From: Rhodobacteraceae bacterium UBA6213
GTDB lineage: Bacteria > Pseudomonadota > Alphaproteobacteria > Rhodobacterales > Rhodobacteraceae
DNA length: 64,000 bases
Direction: 5' to 3'
NCBI GenBank assembly: GCA_002421605.1
Contig: DISJ01000001.1
Location: forward strand, 1 to 64,000
Of this stretch, positions 25,423 to 34,449 are shown in pieces (the first letter of the stretch is position 1; the number at the start of each line of letters is the position of its first letter). The notes beneath the pieces are model-generated. The model was given only the letters and a program-made list of their open reading frames with translations, was not told the DNA's origin and searched no databases. A program made the translations under genes and the position numbers.

Positions 25423-26520
25423 CTAGCCCAGCGCCGCCGCCAACCGCCCGAGATGGGCGCTGACATGGGCCACCCATTCCGGGCCCGGCTGGCGCGCCGC
25501 CAAGGTGGCGGCCAGCGGGTCTGGGGCGTGTATGGTGCTGGCGGACAGTTCTTCCAGCACCGCATGGCCGCAAAACGGCACATGCACCTCGGAATAGCCG
25601 CCCTCGTGCACCGCGACCAACCGACCGCCGCAAAGCGCATCTGCCGCACCCATCAGCGCGCGGGTCATCAACCGGAAGGTTTCTGCGCTGGCCAGCATCC
25701 GCCCCAACGGATCAACCGCCGAGGCATCAAAACCGCAGGCGATCACGATGACATCGGGGCGAAAACGGACCAGGGCGGGCAGCACCAACCGCTCCATCGC
25801 CTCCAGATAGCTTGCGTGGCCAGTGCCGGGGGGCAGCGGAATGTTGATGTTTGCGCCACGCCCCGCCCCTGCCCCGCGCGCCCCCGCATCGCCGGTATCC
25901 AGCGGGAAGTTGTGCTCTTGGTGCAGAGAAATGGTCAGCACTTCGGGGTCTTCATAAAAAATCGCCTCGGTGCCATTGCCGTGGTGCACATCCCAATCCA
26001 CCACCGCAATTCGCTGCGCCAACCCTGCCGCCTGCGCCGCCCGGATCGCCACCGCGATATTGGCCAAAAGACAAAACCCCATCGGTTGCGCGGGCAGGCA
26101 GTGATGGCCAGGCGGGCGCGCCAGCGCATAGGCGTTGCGTGCGCGACCTTCGAGCACGGCGAAAAGCGCGCCTTTGGCCAGCCCCGCCGACAGTGCCGCA
26201 ATCTCGAACCCGCCTGCGCCAAAGGGCGCGCGTGGGCCCATTTCGCCTCCACCCGCATCAGAGGCGGCCTTGAAAGCATCAAGGTAGGCGGCGGGGTGAA
26301 CGCGCAAAAGGTCATCGCGGCTGGTGGGTAGCGCACTTTGTTCGGCCAGCTCTGCCATCAACCCGCTGACCCGCAAAAGGTTTACCAGCCGCCGCTTGGT
26401 TTCAGGGCTTTCGGGCAATCCGCCACCCGGTTGCACGAACCCGCCCACAGGCAGCGTAAAGGCAAAATTACCACCGCCATGCCAAAGGCAGCGCTCATCG
26501 TGAAAAAAGGCAGTTGTCAT
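25423..26520 (-). CDS. Histone-deacetylase/acetylpolyamine amidohydrolase family protein
   Basis: 365 residues of arginase/deacetylase fold, expected to remove acetyl groups from an acetylated amine or lysine. Landmarks are PPGHH with catalytic H139-H140, VVDWDVHHGNGT with zinc ligands D177 and H179, VIACGFDASAVDPLG with the third ligand Asp, and HEGGYS near residue 317. The ATG at 26520 follows GAGGGG; a TTG two codons earlier was rejected. It is convergent to the dipeptidase gene with 6 bases between stops. Substrate unknown; bacterial members act on acetylpolyamines or related compounds. Confidence 0.88.
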   Translation of the reverse strand: MTTAFFHDERCLWHGGGNFAFTLPVGGFVQPGGGLPESPETKRRLVNLLRVSGLMAELAEQSALPTSRDDLLRVHPAAYLDAFKAASDAGGGEMGPRAPFGAGGFEIAALSAGLAKGALFAVLEGRARNAYALARPPGHHCLPAQPMGFCLLANIAVAIRAAQAAGLAQRIAVVDWDVHHGNGTEAIFYEDPEVLTISLHQEHNFPLDTGDAGARGAGAGRGANINIPLPPGTGHASYLEAMERLVLPALVRFRPDVIVIACGFDASAVDPLGRMLASAETFRLMTRALMGAADALCGGRLVAVHEGGYSEVHVPFCGHAVLEELSASTIHAPDPLAATLAARQPGPEWVAHVSAHLGRLAAALG

Positions 26521-26587
26521 GGGCAAATCCCCTCGGCTCTGGCAACAAGCCTAGCGGCGCGCTAGAACCGGTGCCAGAGGAGATCGT

Positions 26588-26836
26588 ATGGCCGAGCTTG
26601 CCCATCTTGCGCACCCCGGGGCCGAAATTGCGGTGCGCGTGACACCACGCGCCTCGCGCAACGCGCTGCGTATGGACGACGGCATGATCCGGATACAGGT
26701 GACCAGCGTGCCCGAAGATGGCAAGGCGACCGAAGCGGCACAGGTGCTGCTGGCCAAGGCGCTTGGCGTGGCAAAAACCCGGCTAACGCTCCTGCGCGGC
26801 ACCAAGGCGCGCGACAAGGTGTTTCGGCTCGACTAA
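26588..26836 (+). CDS. DUF167 (YggU) family protein
   Basis: 82 residues. AVRVTPRASRNALRM, IRIQVTSVPEDGKATEAAQ and a final TLLRGTKARDKVFRL are the complete DUF167 pattern, a small alpha/beta protein found across bacteria. Function is not established; do not infer a pathway from it. The gene is divergent from the deacetylase and convergent with the next small gene, whose stop lies 4 bases away. Confidence 0.9.
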   Translation: MAELAHLAHPGAEIAVRVTPRASRNALRMDDGMIRIQVTSVPEDGKATEAAQVLLAKALGVAKTRLTLLRGTKARDKVFRLD

Positions 26837-26839
26837 GGT

Positions 26840-27100
26840 TCAGCCCGGCTTTTCGGCCTTGCCCTTGCGCAGCTGATAGGCCCCCTCGGGCAGATTGAGC
26901 GCTGCGGCCAGTTCGCGCAATTGCCCCGCACTCAGCACCACCACGACTTCGTCGCCGCTTTCAGGGTCGTGTTGTTCCAGCGTCACGCAATCGTCGTAGG
27001 CGCGGATGATGACATCCTCGATCAGCCCATCTTCGGGGCGCTCGCCCTCGTCGATGAGGGTGATGACGGTCGCGTCAAATTCGTGCTCGATGGTGAACAT
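26840..27100 (-). CDS. Small conserved-looking acidic protein, unknown
   Basis: 86 residues starting MFTIEHEFDATVITLIDEGE, an alternating hydrophobic pattern with acidic loops, and LSAGQLRELAAALNLPEGAYQLRKG at the C-terminus. No signal peptide or membrane helix. A longer frame to 27544 exists but is Arg/Pro-rich, so the internal ATG at 27100 is used. I do not recognise the family. It is convergent with the DUF167 gene and divergent from the nitroreductase gene. Confidence 0.6.
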   Translation of the reverse strand: MFTIEHEFDATVITLIDEGERPEDGLIEDVIIRAYDDCVTLEQHDPESGDEVVVVLSAGQLRELAAALNLPEGAYQLRKGKAEKPG

Positions 27101-27221
27101 GCCCCCAGTTCTAAATCGGATTAGCGCGGAGGGGAACCAGGGATTGGCGCAATGCGCACGGCGCGCCCTTGTGGCCGCGCCCCCTTTGGCGCAGAAATTG
27201 CGAAAGCAATTGGAGAATGTC

Positions 27222-27800
27222 ATGCCCGCACCCCAACCCGAGGCGCTGCGTTTTTTGCAGACCCGCCGCTCGCACCCCGCCAAGACGCTTTCCGCTCCCG
27301 CCCCAACCCGCGCCGAGCTGGAGCCGCTGCTGAGTGCGGCCCTGCGGGTGCCCGACCACGGCAAGCTAGAACCGTGGCGCCTGATCGTGCTGGCGCGCCC
27401 GGCGCTGGTGGCGCTGACCGATGCCGCAACGGCGCGCGCCGCCGCGGCCGGGATGCCCGCCGAGCAGGCAGCAAAGGGGATCGACCAGTTCGCCAAAAGC
27501 CCGCTGACGGTGGCAGTGATTTTTTCGCCCAAAGCCTCGGACAAGACGCCCGAGGTCGAGCAATTGCTTTCGGCTGGTGCTGTGGCGCTGTCGCTTTTGA
27601 ACGCCGCTCTTGCGGCGGGCTGGGGGGCGGCATGGCTGTCTGGCTGGCCTGCCTATGACGCCGTTTTTCGCCGCGACGCGCTGGGGCTTTCGGAAAGCGA
27701 GCGGGTGGTGGGGTTTGTGCATATCGGCACAGCACCCGGCCCTTCGCCCGAACGGCCCCGCCCGGATGTCGCGGCGCTGACTGAGTGGCGCGGGTTCTGA
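27222..27800 (+). CDS. Nitroreductase-family protein (YdjA-like)
   Basis: 192 residues, a compact FMN-binding flavoenzyme. FLQTRRSHPAKTL near residue 8-20 is the FMN phosphate/ribityl loop, VPDHGKLEPWRLIVL the second binding segment and GWGAAWLSGWPAYD the C-terminal family motif. Length matches minimal YdjA-type nitroreductases. The ATG at 27222 follows GGAG. The stop overlaps the next start (TGATG). The physiological substrate cannot be predicted. Confidence 0.85.
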   Translation: MPAPQPEALRFLQTRRSHPAKTLSAPAPTRAELEPLLSAALRVPDHGKLEPWRLIVLARPALVALTDAATARAAAAGMPAEQAAKGIDQFAKSPLTVAVIFSPKASDKTPEVEQLLSAGAVALSLLNAALAAGWGAAWLSGWPAYDAVFRRDALGLSESERVVGFVHIGTAPGPSPERPRPDVAALTEWRGF

Positions 27801-28522
27801 TGCTGGGCGACTTTCTGACCGCGGTGGGCGATCTGTTCCGCCCGCGCGCGATGGGGGTTCTGCTGCTTGGCATCGCGCTGTCGATTGCCTTGCTGCTGGC
27901 GGTCTATGCGGGCTTTGTGCAATTGGTCGATTGGACCACGCCCGATGTGCTGACCCTGCCTTGGGTGGGCGAAGTGCATTGGGTGAAAGACCTGCTCTCT
28001 TGGGGCTCTCTGGCCTTCATGCTGGTGCTGAGCTTCTTTCTGATGGTGCCGGTCGCCTCGCTGTTTACCGGGCTTTTTCTGGAAACGGTCGCCGCAGGGG
28101 TCGAGGCGCGGCACTATCCGCGCCTGGGGCCCGCACAGGGCGCATCATTCGTGCAGGGGCTTCAGGACAGCCTTAATTTTCTGTTGCTGCTGATCGGTGC
28201 CAATATATTGGCATTGTTGGGCTATGTGACGCTCGGCCCCGCCGCGCCGCTGTTGTTCTGGGGGATGAATGGCTATCTTCTTGGGCGCGAGTATTTCCAG
28301 ATGGTTGCGCTGCGCCGCCTGCCCCGGGGCGAGGCGAATGCGCTGCGCCGCAAGCATTGGGGGCAGGTCTGGCTGGCGGGGGTGCTGATGGCGTTGCCGC
28401 TATCGGTGCCGGTGCTTAATTTCGTCGTTCCGGTGCTGGCGGCAGCAAGCTTTACGCACCTGTTCCACCGCCTGCGGGGTGAACGCCGGGGTGCGGTTGC
28501 GCCGCGTCAAGGCCGCTTTTAG
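27800..28522 (+). CDS. EI24/CysZ-like integral membrane protein
   Basis: 240 residues with about four membrane helices (residues about 20-43, 66-90, 133-160 and 190-220). The family pattern of EI24/CysZ proteins is visible: a VASLFTGLFLETVAAGVEARHYP loop, NFLLLLIGANILALLGYV, and MNGYLLGREYFQMVALRRLP. CysZ assists sulfate uptake in E. coli; most relatives are uncharacterised. The ATG overlaps the nitroreductase stop (TGATG), so the two are co-translated. Convergent to glcG with a 4-base overlap at the stops. Confidence 0.82.
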   Translation: MLGDFLTAVGDLFRPRAMGVLLLGIALSIALLLAVYAGFVQLVDWTTPDVLTLPWVGEVHWVKDLLSWGSLAFMLVLSFFLMVPVASLFTGLFLETVAAGVEARHYPRLGPAQGASFVQGLQDSLNFLLLLIGANILALLGYVTLGPAAPLLFWGMNGYLLGREYFQMVALRRLPRGEANALRRKHWGQVWLAGVLMALPLSVPVLNFVVPVLAAASFTHLFHRLRGERRGAVAPRQGRF

Positions 28523-28944
28523 GCCTCGCCGGTCAGTCCCACCGCCTTCAGTCCGGCCAGCGCCGCAGCCGCGTCATTTTCGGATGTGTCGCCGGTAACA
28601 CCCACCGCGCCGATCACGCGCCCCGCAGCGTCGCGCACCAGCACGCCACCCGCCACCGGCATGATGCGACCGTCGAACGCGCCATTCAGGGCGGCAACGA
28701 AGCTTGGCTGGGTTTCCGCCCGCGCCGCCAGCGCAAAGCCGCCAAGCCCCAGCATCACCGCGCCGTACGCCTTGGCGCGGGCAATCTCGAACCGTCCGGG
28801 GCTGGCGCCGTCTGCGCGTTCAAAGGCAATCGGGTGGCCGCCTGCGTCAAGCACCACCACCGCAAGCGGTTTCATCGCGTGCTCCGCCCCATGCGCCAGC
28901 GCCACCGAAATGATCCGCCGCGCGAGTTCTAGATTCAGGCTCAT
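28519..28944 (-). CDS. glcG: GlcG/HbpS-family heme-binding-like protein
   Basis: 141 residues. ARRIISVALAHGAEHAMKPLAVVVLDAGGHPIAFERADGA is the N-terminal half of the DUF336/GlcG fold, and RIMPVAGGVLVRDAAGRVIGAVGVTG the conserved C-half. E. coli glcG lies in the glycolate operon next to malate synthase G; here it directly follows glcB with an ATGA overlap, supporting the symbol. The longer open frame (to 29577) was rejected because it runs antisense-like inside glcB. Function in the pathway is not settled. Confidence 0.85.
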   Translation of the reverse strand: MSLNLELARRIISVALAHGAEHAMKPLAVVVLDAGGHPIAFERADGASPGRFEIARAKAYGAVMLGLGGFALAARAETQPSFVAALNGAFDGRIMPVAGGVLVRDAAGRVIGAVGVTGDTSENDAAAALAGLKAVGLTGEA

Positions 28945-31103
28945 GCCCTGCCCTCCTTCAGTTGCAGCCGACGCGCGTGCAGTACCGGTTCGGTATAGCC
29001 CGAAGGTTGCACGCGGCCCAGAAACACCAGATCGGATGCGGCCTGAAAGGCAAGCCCCGCATAGCCCGGCGCCATTGGATGATAGGCAGGATCGTCCACG
29101 TTCTGCCGATCGACTACAATCGCCATCTTGCGCATCGCGTCCATCACCACAGCCTCGCTGACCACGCCGTGGTGCAACCAGTTCGCCAAGGACTGGCTGG
29201 AAATACGGCAGGTGGCGCGGTCTTCCATAAGGGCTACATCGTGGATGTCGGGCACTTTCGAGCAACCAACCCCCTGATCGATCCAGCGCACCACATAGCC
29301 AAGAATGCCCTGGGCGTTGTTTTCTACCTCGGCAAGGATTTCTGCCTCGGAATAGTTCACGCCGGTTGCCAAGGGTATGGTCAGCAAATCGCGCAAGCGC
29401 GCTGGCCGCCCCTTCATCGCAATCTCGCGCTGGCGGGCAAAAACATCGACGCGGTGGTAGTGCGTGGCATGCAGCGTCGCCGCCGTCGGGCTTGGCACCC
29501 AGGCGCAATTGGCACCTGCCATCGGATGCGCAATCTTTTCGGCCAACATTGCGGCCATAAGGTCGGGCGCGGCCCACATGCCTTTGCCGATCTGCGCGCG
29601 CCCCGACAGCCCACAGGCAAGCCCGATATCAACGTTGCGGTCTTCATAGGCTGAAATCCAGGGCTGGCGCTTCATCTCGCCCTTGGCGACCATCGGTCCG
29701 GCCTCCATCGAGGTCCAGATCTCGTCGCCGGTGCGGTCAAGAAAGCCGGTGTTGATAAAAGCGATGCGGTGGCGCGCGGCGCGGATACATTCCTTGAGGT
29801 TGACGCTGGTGCGCCGCTCTTCATCCATGATGCCAAGCTTGACTGTATAGCGTGGCAGCCGCAGCAGGCTTTCAACGCGGCTGAACAGATCGTCGGCAAA
29901 GGCCACCTCTTCGGGCCCGTGCATCTTGGGCTTGACCACATAGATCGAGCCGCAAATCGAATTGCGCGGCGCTTCGGGCTTGCGCAGATCGTGCAGTGCA
30001 CACAGCGTGGTGGCCAGCGCATCCAGCACCCCCTCGCCCAGCGCGCTTCCCTCGGCGTCAAGCACGGCAGGCGTGGTCATCAGATGCCCCACATTGCGCA
30101 CCAGCATCAGCGCGCGACCCTTCAGGCGCAGCGTGCCACCGTGCGGGGCGGTGTATTCGCCGTCAGGGGCAAGGCGGCGGGTAAAGGTGCTGCCCGCTTT
30201 GCTGACCTCTTCGCTCAGATCACCGCGCATCAGACCCAGCCAGTTGCGATAAGCGACGACCTTGTCTTCACCGTCCACCGCCGCCACCGAATCCTCGCAA
30301 TCCATGATCGACGACAGCGCCGATTCGAGCCGCAGATCGGCAATACCCGCCGGATCGGCGCGGCCCACGCCGTGACTGCGGTCGATCACCAGTTCAAGGT
30401 ATAGCCCGTGCTGGCGCAAAAGCACCGCAGTCGGCGCCATTTCGCTGCCGCGATAACCCGCAAACTGCCCCGGTGCCACCAACCCGGCGGTACCGCGCGG
30501 CCCTTCGGCTAAAAGCGCGCCAGCTTGCACGCAAAAGTGTTGCACGGCACCCCACGCCATGCCCGCCAGCGGCGCCACGTCATCCAGAAACGCCTTGGCC
30601 CAGGCCACCACTTCGGCACCGCGCGCGGCATCAAAGCTGCCCGAGGGTGGCGCGCTGCCAAGCGCGTCAGTGCCGTAAAGCGCATCGTAAAGGCTACCCC
30701 AGCGCGCGTTGGCGGCGTTGAGCGCGTATCGCGCGTTCATCACCGGCACCACCAACTGGGGGCCGCAAAGGGTGGCAATCTCGGGGTCGGTCGGCCCGGT
30801 TTCGATGCTGAAATCGGGGCCTTCCGGCACCAGATAGCCGATTTCGCGCAAGAATGCCTCGTAGGCATCCGCATCGTGGGGTTGGCCGCGCCGCGTCAGG
30901 TGCCAAGCATCGATATGTTCCTGCAGCTCTTCGCGCCGTTCCAGCAGTGCGCGGTTGCGCGGCCCGAACTCGTCCGCGAGGGCCGCAAGCCCCGCCCAGA
31001 AGGTATCAGGCTCGATCCCGGTGCCTGGCAGCGCCTCATTCTCGAAGAAGGCGGCAAGTCCGGCATCCAACTGCAAGCCAGCACGTAGGCTTCGCTCGGT
31101 CAT
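28941..31103 (-). CDS. glcB: Malate synthase G
   Basis: 720 residues, matching the G-type isozyme (about 720-725). It condenses glyoxylate and acetyl-CoA to malate in the glyoxylate/glycolate pathway. Recognisable parts are MNARYALNAANARWGSLYDALYG near the N-third, IMDCEDSVAAVDGEDKV and GLMRGDLS in the TIM barrel, TVKLGIMDEERRTSVNLKECIRAA, NTGFLDRTGDEIWTSMEAGPM, and ARTRLQ-like C-terminal plug segments. Start ATG 31103 follows GGGAGGAG; a 35-codon upstream extension lacks family similarity. Divergent from pepN across about 155 bases; glcG follows. Confidence 0.95.
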   Translation of the reverse strand: MTERSLRAGLQLDAGLAAFFENEALPGTGIEPDTFWAGLAALADEFGPRNRALLERREELQEHIDAWHLTRRGQPHDADAYEAFLREIGYLVPEGPDFSIETGPTDPEIATLCGPQLVVPVMNARYALNAANARWGSLYDALYGTDALGSAPPSGSFDAARGAEVVAWAKAFLDDVAPLAGMAWGAVQHFCVQAGALLAEGPRGTAGLVAPGQFAGYRGSEMAPTAVLLRQHGLYLELVIDRSHGVGRADPAGIADLRLESALSSIMDCEDSVAAVDGEDKVVAYRNWLGLMRGDLSEEVSKAGSTFTRRLAPDGEYTAPHGGTLRLKGRALMLVRNVGHLMTTPAVLDAEGSALGEGVLDALATTLCALHDLRKPEAPRNSICGSIYVVKPKMHGPEEVAFADDLFSRVESLLRLPRYTVKLGIMDEERRTSVNLKECIRAARHRIAFINTGFLDRTGDEIWTSMEAGPMVAKGEMKRQPWISAYEDRNVDIGLACGLSGRAQIGKGMWAAPDLMAAMLAEKIAHPMAGANCAWVPSPTAATLHATHYHRVDVFARQREIAMKGRPARLRDLLTIPLATGVNYSEAEILAEVENNAQGILGYVVRWIDQGVGCSKVPDIHDVALMEDRATCRISSQSLANWLHHGVVSEAVVMDAMRKMAIVVDRQNVDDPAYHPMAPGYAGLAFQAASDLVFLGRVQPSGYTEPVLHARRLQLKEGRA

Positions 31104-31198
31104 GGCAACTCCTCCCAAAGTGATCGCGCCCTTTATGCGCAGAACACCACACGCTGTCCAGCCATGCAGAAATTGGTCAGAACTCTTTACCGCACACC

Positions 31199-31215
31199 TT
31201 GGTTGCACGGACCAA
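31199..31215. promoter_or_regulatory. Inverted repeat between glcB and pepN
   Basis: TTGGT (31199-31203) and ACCAA (31211-31215) form an inverted repeat with a 7-base centre in the glcB/pepN divergent region. FadR/PdhR/GlcC-type GntR regulators bind TTGGTnnnACCAA, but their spacer is 3, so this is not a match to a known site. Kept only as a candidate operator. Confidence 0.25.
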
Positions 31216-31259
31216 ACCAGAGGAATACGCTGCGCAAATTGCCCAACACCGGAGTCACC

Positions 31260-33830
31260 ATGACCAATGCCGTCGCCGCCCAGAGCGTTCTTCTGGCCGA
31301 TTATGCCCCCTACCCGTTCATCCTTGATGATGTCGCGTTGCGCTTCCAGCTTGCGCCGAAGGCCACGCGGGTCGCGGCCACAATTCGCATCACCCCAAAA
31401 AGCCCCGGCGCGGCGCTGGTGCTGGATGGCGAAGGGCTGAAGCTGATTTCAGTGGCGATCAACGGGCAGGCGCTGAGCGGCGAGGACTATCTGCTTGGCG
31501 AGGCCGGGCTCAGCATCCACCCCGCCGCCCTGCCCGACCATCCCTTTACGCTTTCGACCGAGGTCGAAATTGCACCCGATGGCAACACCGCGCTGCAGGG
31601 CCTTTACATGTCGCGCGGCATGTATTGCACGCAGTGCGAGGCGCAGGGGTTTCGCCGTATTACCTTTTACCCCGACCGCCCCGATGTGATGTCGCGCTTT
31701 AGCGTGCGCGTCGAGTCTGACTTGCCGGTGCTTCTATCGAACGGCAACCCCGCGGGCCAAGGCCCCGGTTGGGCCGAATGGGTGGACCCGTGGCCGAAGC
31801 CCGCGTACCTGTTCGCGCTGGTTGCGGGCGATCTGTTGGCCCATTCGGGCGAGTTCACCACGATGTCGGGCAAGAAAGTCGCGCTCAACATCTGGGTGCG
31901 GCGCGGCGATGAGGACCGCTGCGCCTTCGCGCTTGGCGCGCTGCAACGCTCGATGAAATGGGACGAAGACACCTATGGGCGCGAATACGACCTAGACGTT
32001 TTCAACCTTGTCGCGGTGGACGATTTCAACATGGGCGCGATGGAAAACAAGGGCTTGAACATCTTTAACGCCAAACTTGTTCTGGCCAGCCCCGACACCA
32101 CCACCGATGGCGATTACGAGCGCATCGAAGGCGTGATCGCGCATGAATATTTCCACAACTGGACCGGCAACCGCATCACCTGCCGCGATTGGTTCCAACT
32201 GTGCCTGAAGGAAGGGTTGACGGTATTTCGTGATCAGCAGTTCACCTCGGACATGCGCTCAGGCCCGGTAAAGCGCATCGACGACGTGCTGACACTGCGC
32301 GCGCGCCAGTTCCGCGAAGATCAGGGGCCGCTAGCGCACCCTGTGCGCCCTGAAAGCTATGTGGAAATCAACAACTTCTACACCGCAACTGTTTATGAAA
32401 AGGGCGCCGAGGTGATCGGCATGCTCAAACGGCTGGTGGGCGACACGGGTTACCGCGCAGCGCTTGATCTGTATTTTGAACGCCACGACGGGCATGCGGC
32501 GACTATCGAAGACTGGCTGAAGGTGTTTGAAGACGCTACTGGGCGCGACCTTGGGCAGTTCAAGCGCTGGTATTCTGATGCAGGCACCCCGCGCCTTGGC
32601 GTCGAAGAACACTGGAAAGACGGCACCTACACGCTTGAGTTTACGCAAGTTACGCCGCCAACGCCGGGGCAGCAGGCAAAGCCGCCACGGGTCATTCCCA
32701 TCGCAGTCGGTCTGCTTTCGCCCAATGGCGACGAGGTGGTGCCAACGCAAGTGCTGGAAATGACCGAAGGCAATCAGAGCTTTTCCTTCCCCGGTCTAGG
32801 CGCACGCCCGATCCCTTCAATCCTGCGCGGCTTTTCCGCGCCAGTGGTGCTGGAGCGCACGGTTTCCGCAGCGGAACGCGCATTTTTGCTGGCCCACGAC
32901 ACCGACCCCTTCAACCGTTGGGAGGCAGGGCGCGCGCTTGCCCGCGAAGCGTTGGTTGCCATGGTCGGGGGCGCTGCCCCCGAGGCCGAACACCTTGATG
33001 CAGTCGGCAGGCTTTTGCGCGATGAGACGGCAGACCCCGCCTTCCGCGCCCTGTGCCTGCGCCTTCCGAGCGAAGAGGAAATCGCCGGCGCCCTGCATGA
33101 CCAGGGCATAGTGCCCGACCCCGATGCGATCCACGCTGCCCGCGAACGCCTGACCCGCGCGCTGGCCGAACGCCATGCGGCGCTGCTGGCGCAAATCTTT
33201 ACCGCTATGGCGGTACCCGGTGCCTATGCACCCGACGCCGCAGCGGCGGGGCAGCGCGCTCTGAGGCTGGCCTGTCTGGGGCTTCTCAGCCGCCTTGACG
33301 GCGGCGCGCGGGCGCAGGCATTGTTCGATGCCGCGCCGAACATGACCGAAACGCTGGGTGCGCTGGTGGCACTAATCGAGGTGGGCAGCGCCGAGGCAGC
33401 ACTTGCCACGTTCCGCGCGCGCTGGTCGGGCGATCGGCTGGTGATGGACAAGTGGTTCATGGTGCAGCTTGCCCATGCCCTGCCCGCCCAAGCACCCGCT
33501 CTTGCCGCGCGCCTTGCCGCCGACCCGGCGTTTGACTGGAAAAACCCCAACCGCTTCCGTGCGCTGATGGGCGGTTTTGCAGCCAACCATGCGGGTTTTC
33601 ACCACGCTTCGGGTGAAGGCTACCGCTTTTACGCCGAATGGTTGCTGCGCCTTGATCCGCTCAATCCGCAGATGGCGGCGCGTATGTCCACCGCGTTCGA
33701 GACATGGTCGCGCTATGATGCGGCGCGGCGCACGGCGGCACAGGCAGAGCTTGCCCGAATCGCTGCGGCACCAAAGCTTAGCCGCGATATGGGCGAAATG
33801 GTGGCTCGACTTGCGGCCAGCGCAGGCTAG
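31260..33830 (+). CDS. pepN: Aminopeptidase N (M1 family)
   Basis: 856 residues. Zinc aminopeptidase of the E. coli PepN subgroup. The exopeptidase motif GAMEN is at residues 259-263, the zinc motif HEYFH at 295-299, and the third ligand E318 is 19 residues later (CLKEGLTVFRDQ), the standard spacing. The N-terminal segment LRFQLAPKATRVAATIRI is the beta-rich domain; the C-terminus is a helical array. Start ATG 31260 follows GGAGTCACC; a 32-codon upstream extension from 31164 has no family support. Cytoplasmic; cleaves N-terminal residues from peptides. Confidence 0.95.
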   Translation: MTNAVAAQSVLLADYAPYPFILDDVALRFQLAPKATRVAATIRITPKSPGAALVLDGEGLKLISVAINGQALSGEDYLLGEAGLSIHPAALPDHPFTLSTEVEIAPDGNTALQGLYMSRGMYCTQCEAQGFRRITFYPDRPDVMSRFSVRVESDLPVLLSNGNPAGQGPGWAEWVDPWPKPAYLFALVAGDLLAHSGEFTTMSGKKVALNIWVRRGDEDRCAFALGALQRSMKWDEDTYGREYDLDVFNLVAVDDFNMGAMENKGLNIFNAKLVLASPDTTTDGDYERIEGVIAHEYFHNWTGNRITCRDWFQLCLKEGLTVFRDQQFTSDMRSGPVKRIDDVLTLRARQFREDQGPLAHPVRPESYVEINNFYTATVYEKGAEVIGMLKRLVGDTGYRAALDLYFERHDGHAATIEDWLKVFEDATGRDLGQFKRWYSDAGTPRLGVEEHWKDGTYTLEFTQVTPPTPGQQAKPPRVIPIAVGLLSPNGDEVVPTQVLEMTEGNQSFSFPGLGARPIPSILRGFSAPVVLERTVSAAERAFLLAHDTDPFNRWEAGRALAREALVAMVGGAAPEAEHLDAVGRLLRDETADPAFRALCLRLPSEEEIAGALHDQGIVPDPDAIHAARERLTRALAERHAALLAQIFTAMAVPGAYAPDAAAAGQRALRLACLGLLSRLDGGARAQALFDAAPNMTETLGALVALIEVGSAEAALATFRARWSGDRLVMDKWFMVQLAHALPAQAPALAARLAADPAFDWKNPNRFRALMGGFAANHAGFHHASGEGYRFYAEWLLRLDPLNPQMAARMSTAFETWSRYDAARRTAAQAELARIAAAPKLSRDMGEMVARLAASAG

Positions 33831-33983
33831 CGCGGGGCTATCGGCGCAAGGTTGCGGCCAAACTGACCTCGGGCGGCGCACAATTGCGCCGCCCGCGCGC
33901 CGCTGTATCACCGGGTGCGACAATGGCGAAACTGCCGCCACAATTGCCTTATTTGCGCCACATTTGGCTGTCGAAAATGTCGC

Positions 33984-34439
33984 ATGAAAAGTATGAATGC
34001 ATATCAATATCACCGCCAAGGCCGCAGGCCCGCCAGCTACGCTGCGCTCGGATTTGGCATGGGCATGACCTATGTCAATTTTCTGATTGATGCGCCGTTG
34101 CTGGGCTGGGTCGCTGTCAGCCTGCTTTTGGCGGTCACGCTGAACCGGCTGGCGCTGAACCAATCGGCGGGGCTGCAAATCGGGCATGGGCGGCTAGAGG
34201 TTTACCAAGGCAAAGACCGGCGCAACTTTGCGCTGGCGCGCATCAGCGGTGCCGAGCTGGGCAGTAGCAAGTGCCTGCTGCACATGTCCGATGGCACACG
34301 CGTTGCGTTGCCACATGCAGCGCTGCCCCCACGCGATCGTCTGGCCGAAGAGCTTCGCGCCTGCGGTGTGCCGGTCAACAGCGGCAACGAGGGTAGCGAA
34401 GGGCGCCGCGCCATGCGCAGGCAGGCGGCGCTTTACTGA
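33984..34439 (+). CDS. Small membrane protein with PH-like domain
   Basis: 151 residues. Two close hydrophobic segments, AALGFGMGMTYVNFLIDAPLLGWVAVSLLLAVTLNRL at about 20-56 form a helical hairpin, then a soluble domain LQIGHGRLEVYQGKDRRNFALARISGAELGSS resembles bacterial PH-like (bPH) modules. No signal peptide. The start could be 33984 or the ATG at 33993. Next to it is a convergent acyltransferase gene. Function unknown. Confidence 0.55.
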   Translation: MKSMNAYQYHRQGRRPASYAALGFGMGMTYVNFLIDAPLLGWVAVSLLLAVTLNRLALNQSAGLQIGHGRLEVYQGKDRRNFALARISGAELGSSKCLLHMSDGTRVALPHAALPPRDRLAEELRACGVPVNSGNEGSEGRRAMRRQAALY

Positions 34440-34449
34440 CGCCTACGCG

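Noticed and set aside
28944..29577. Extension of the glcG frame into glcB
   Set aside because: The added part lies within glcB in another frame, is Arg/Cys-rich, and the ATG at 28944 with ATGA overlap is the clear start.
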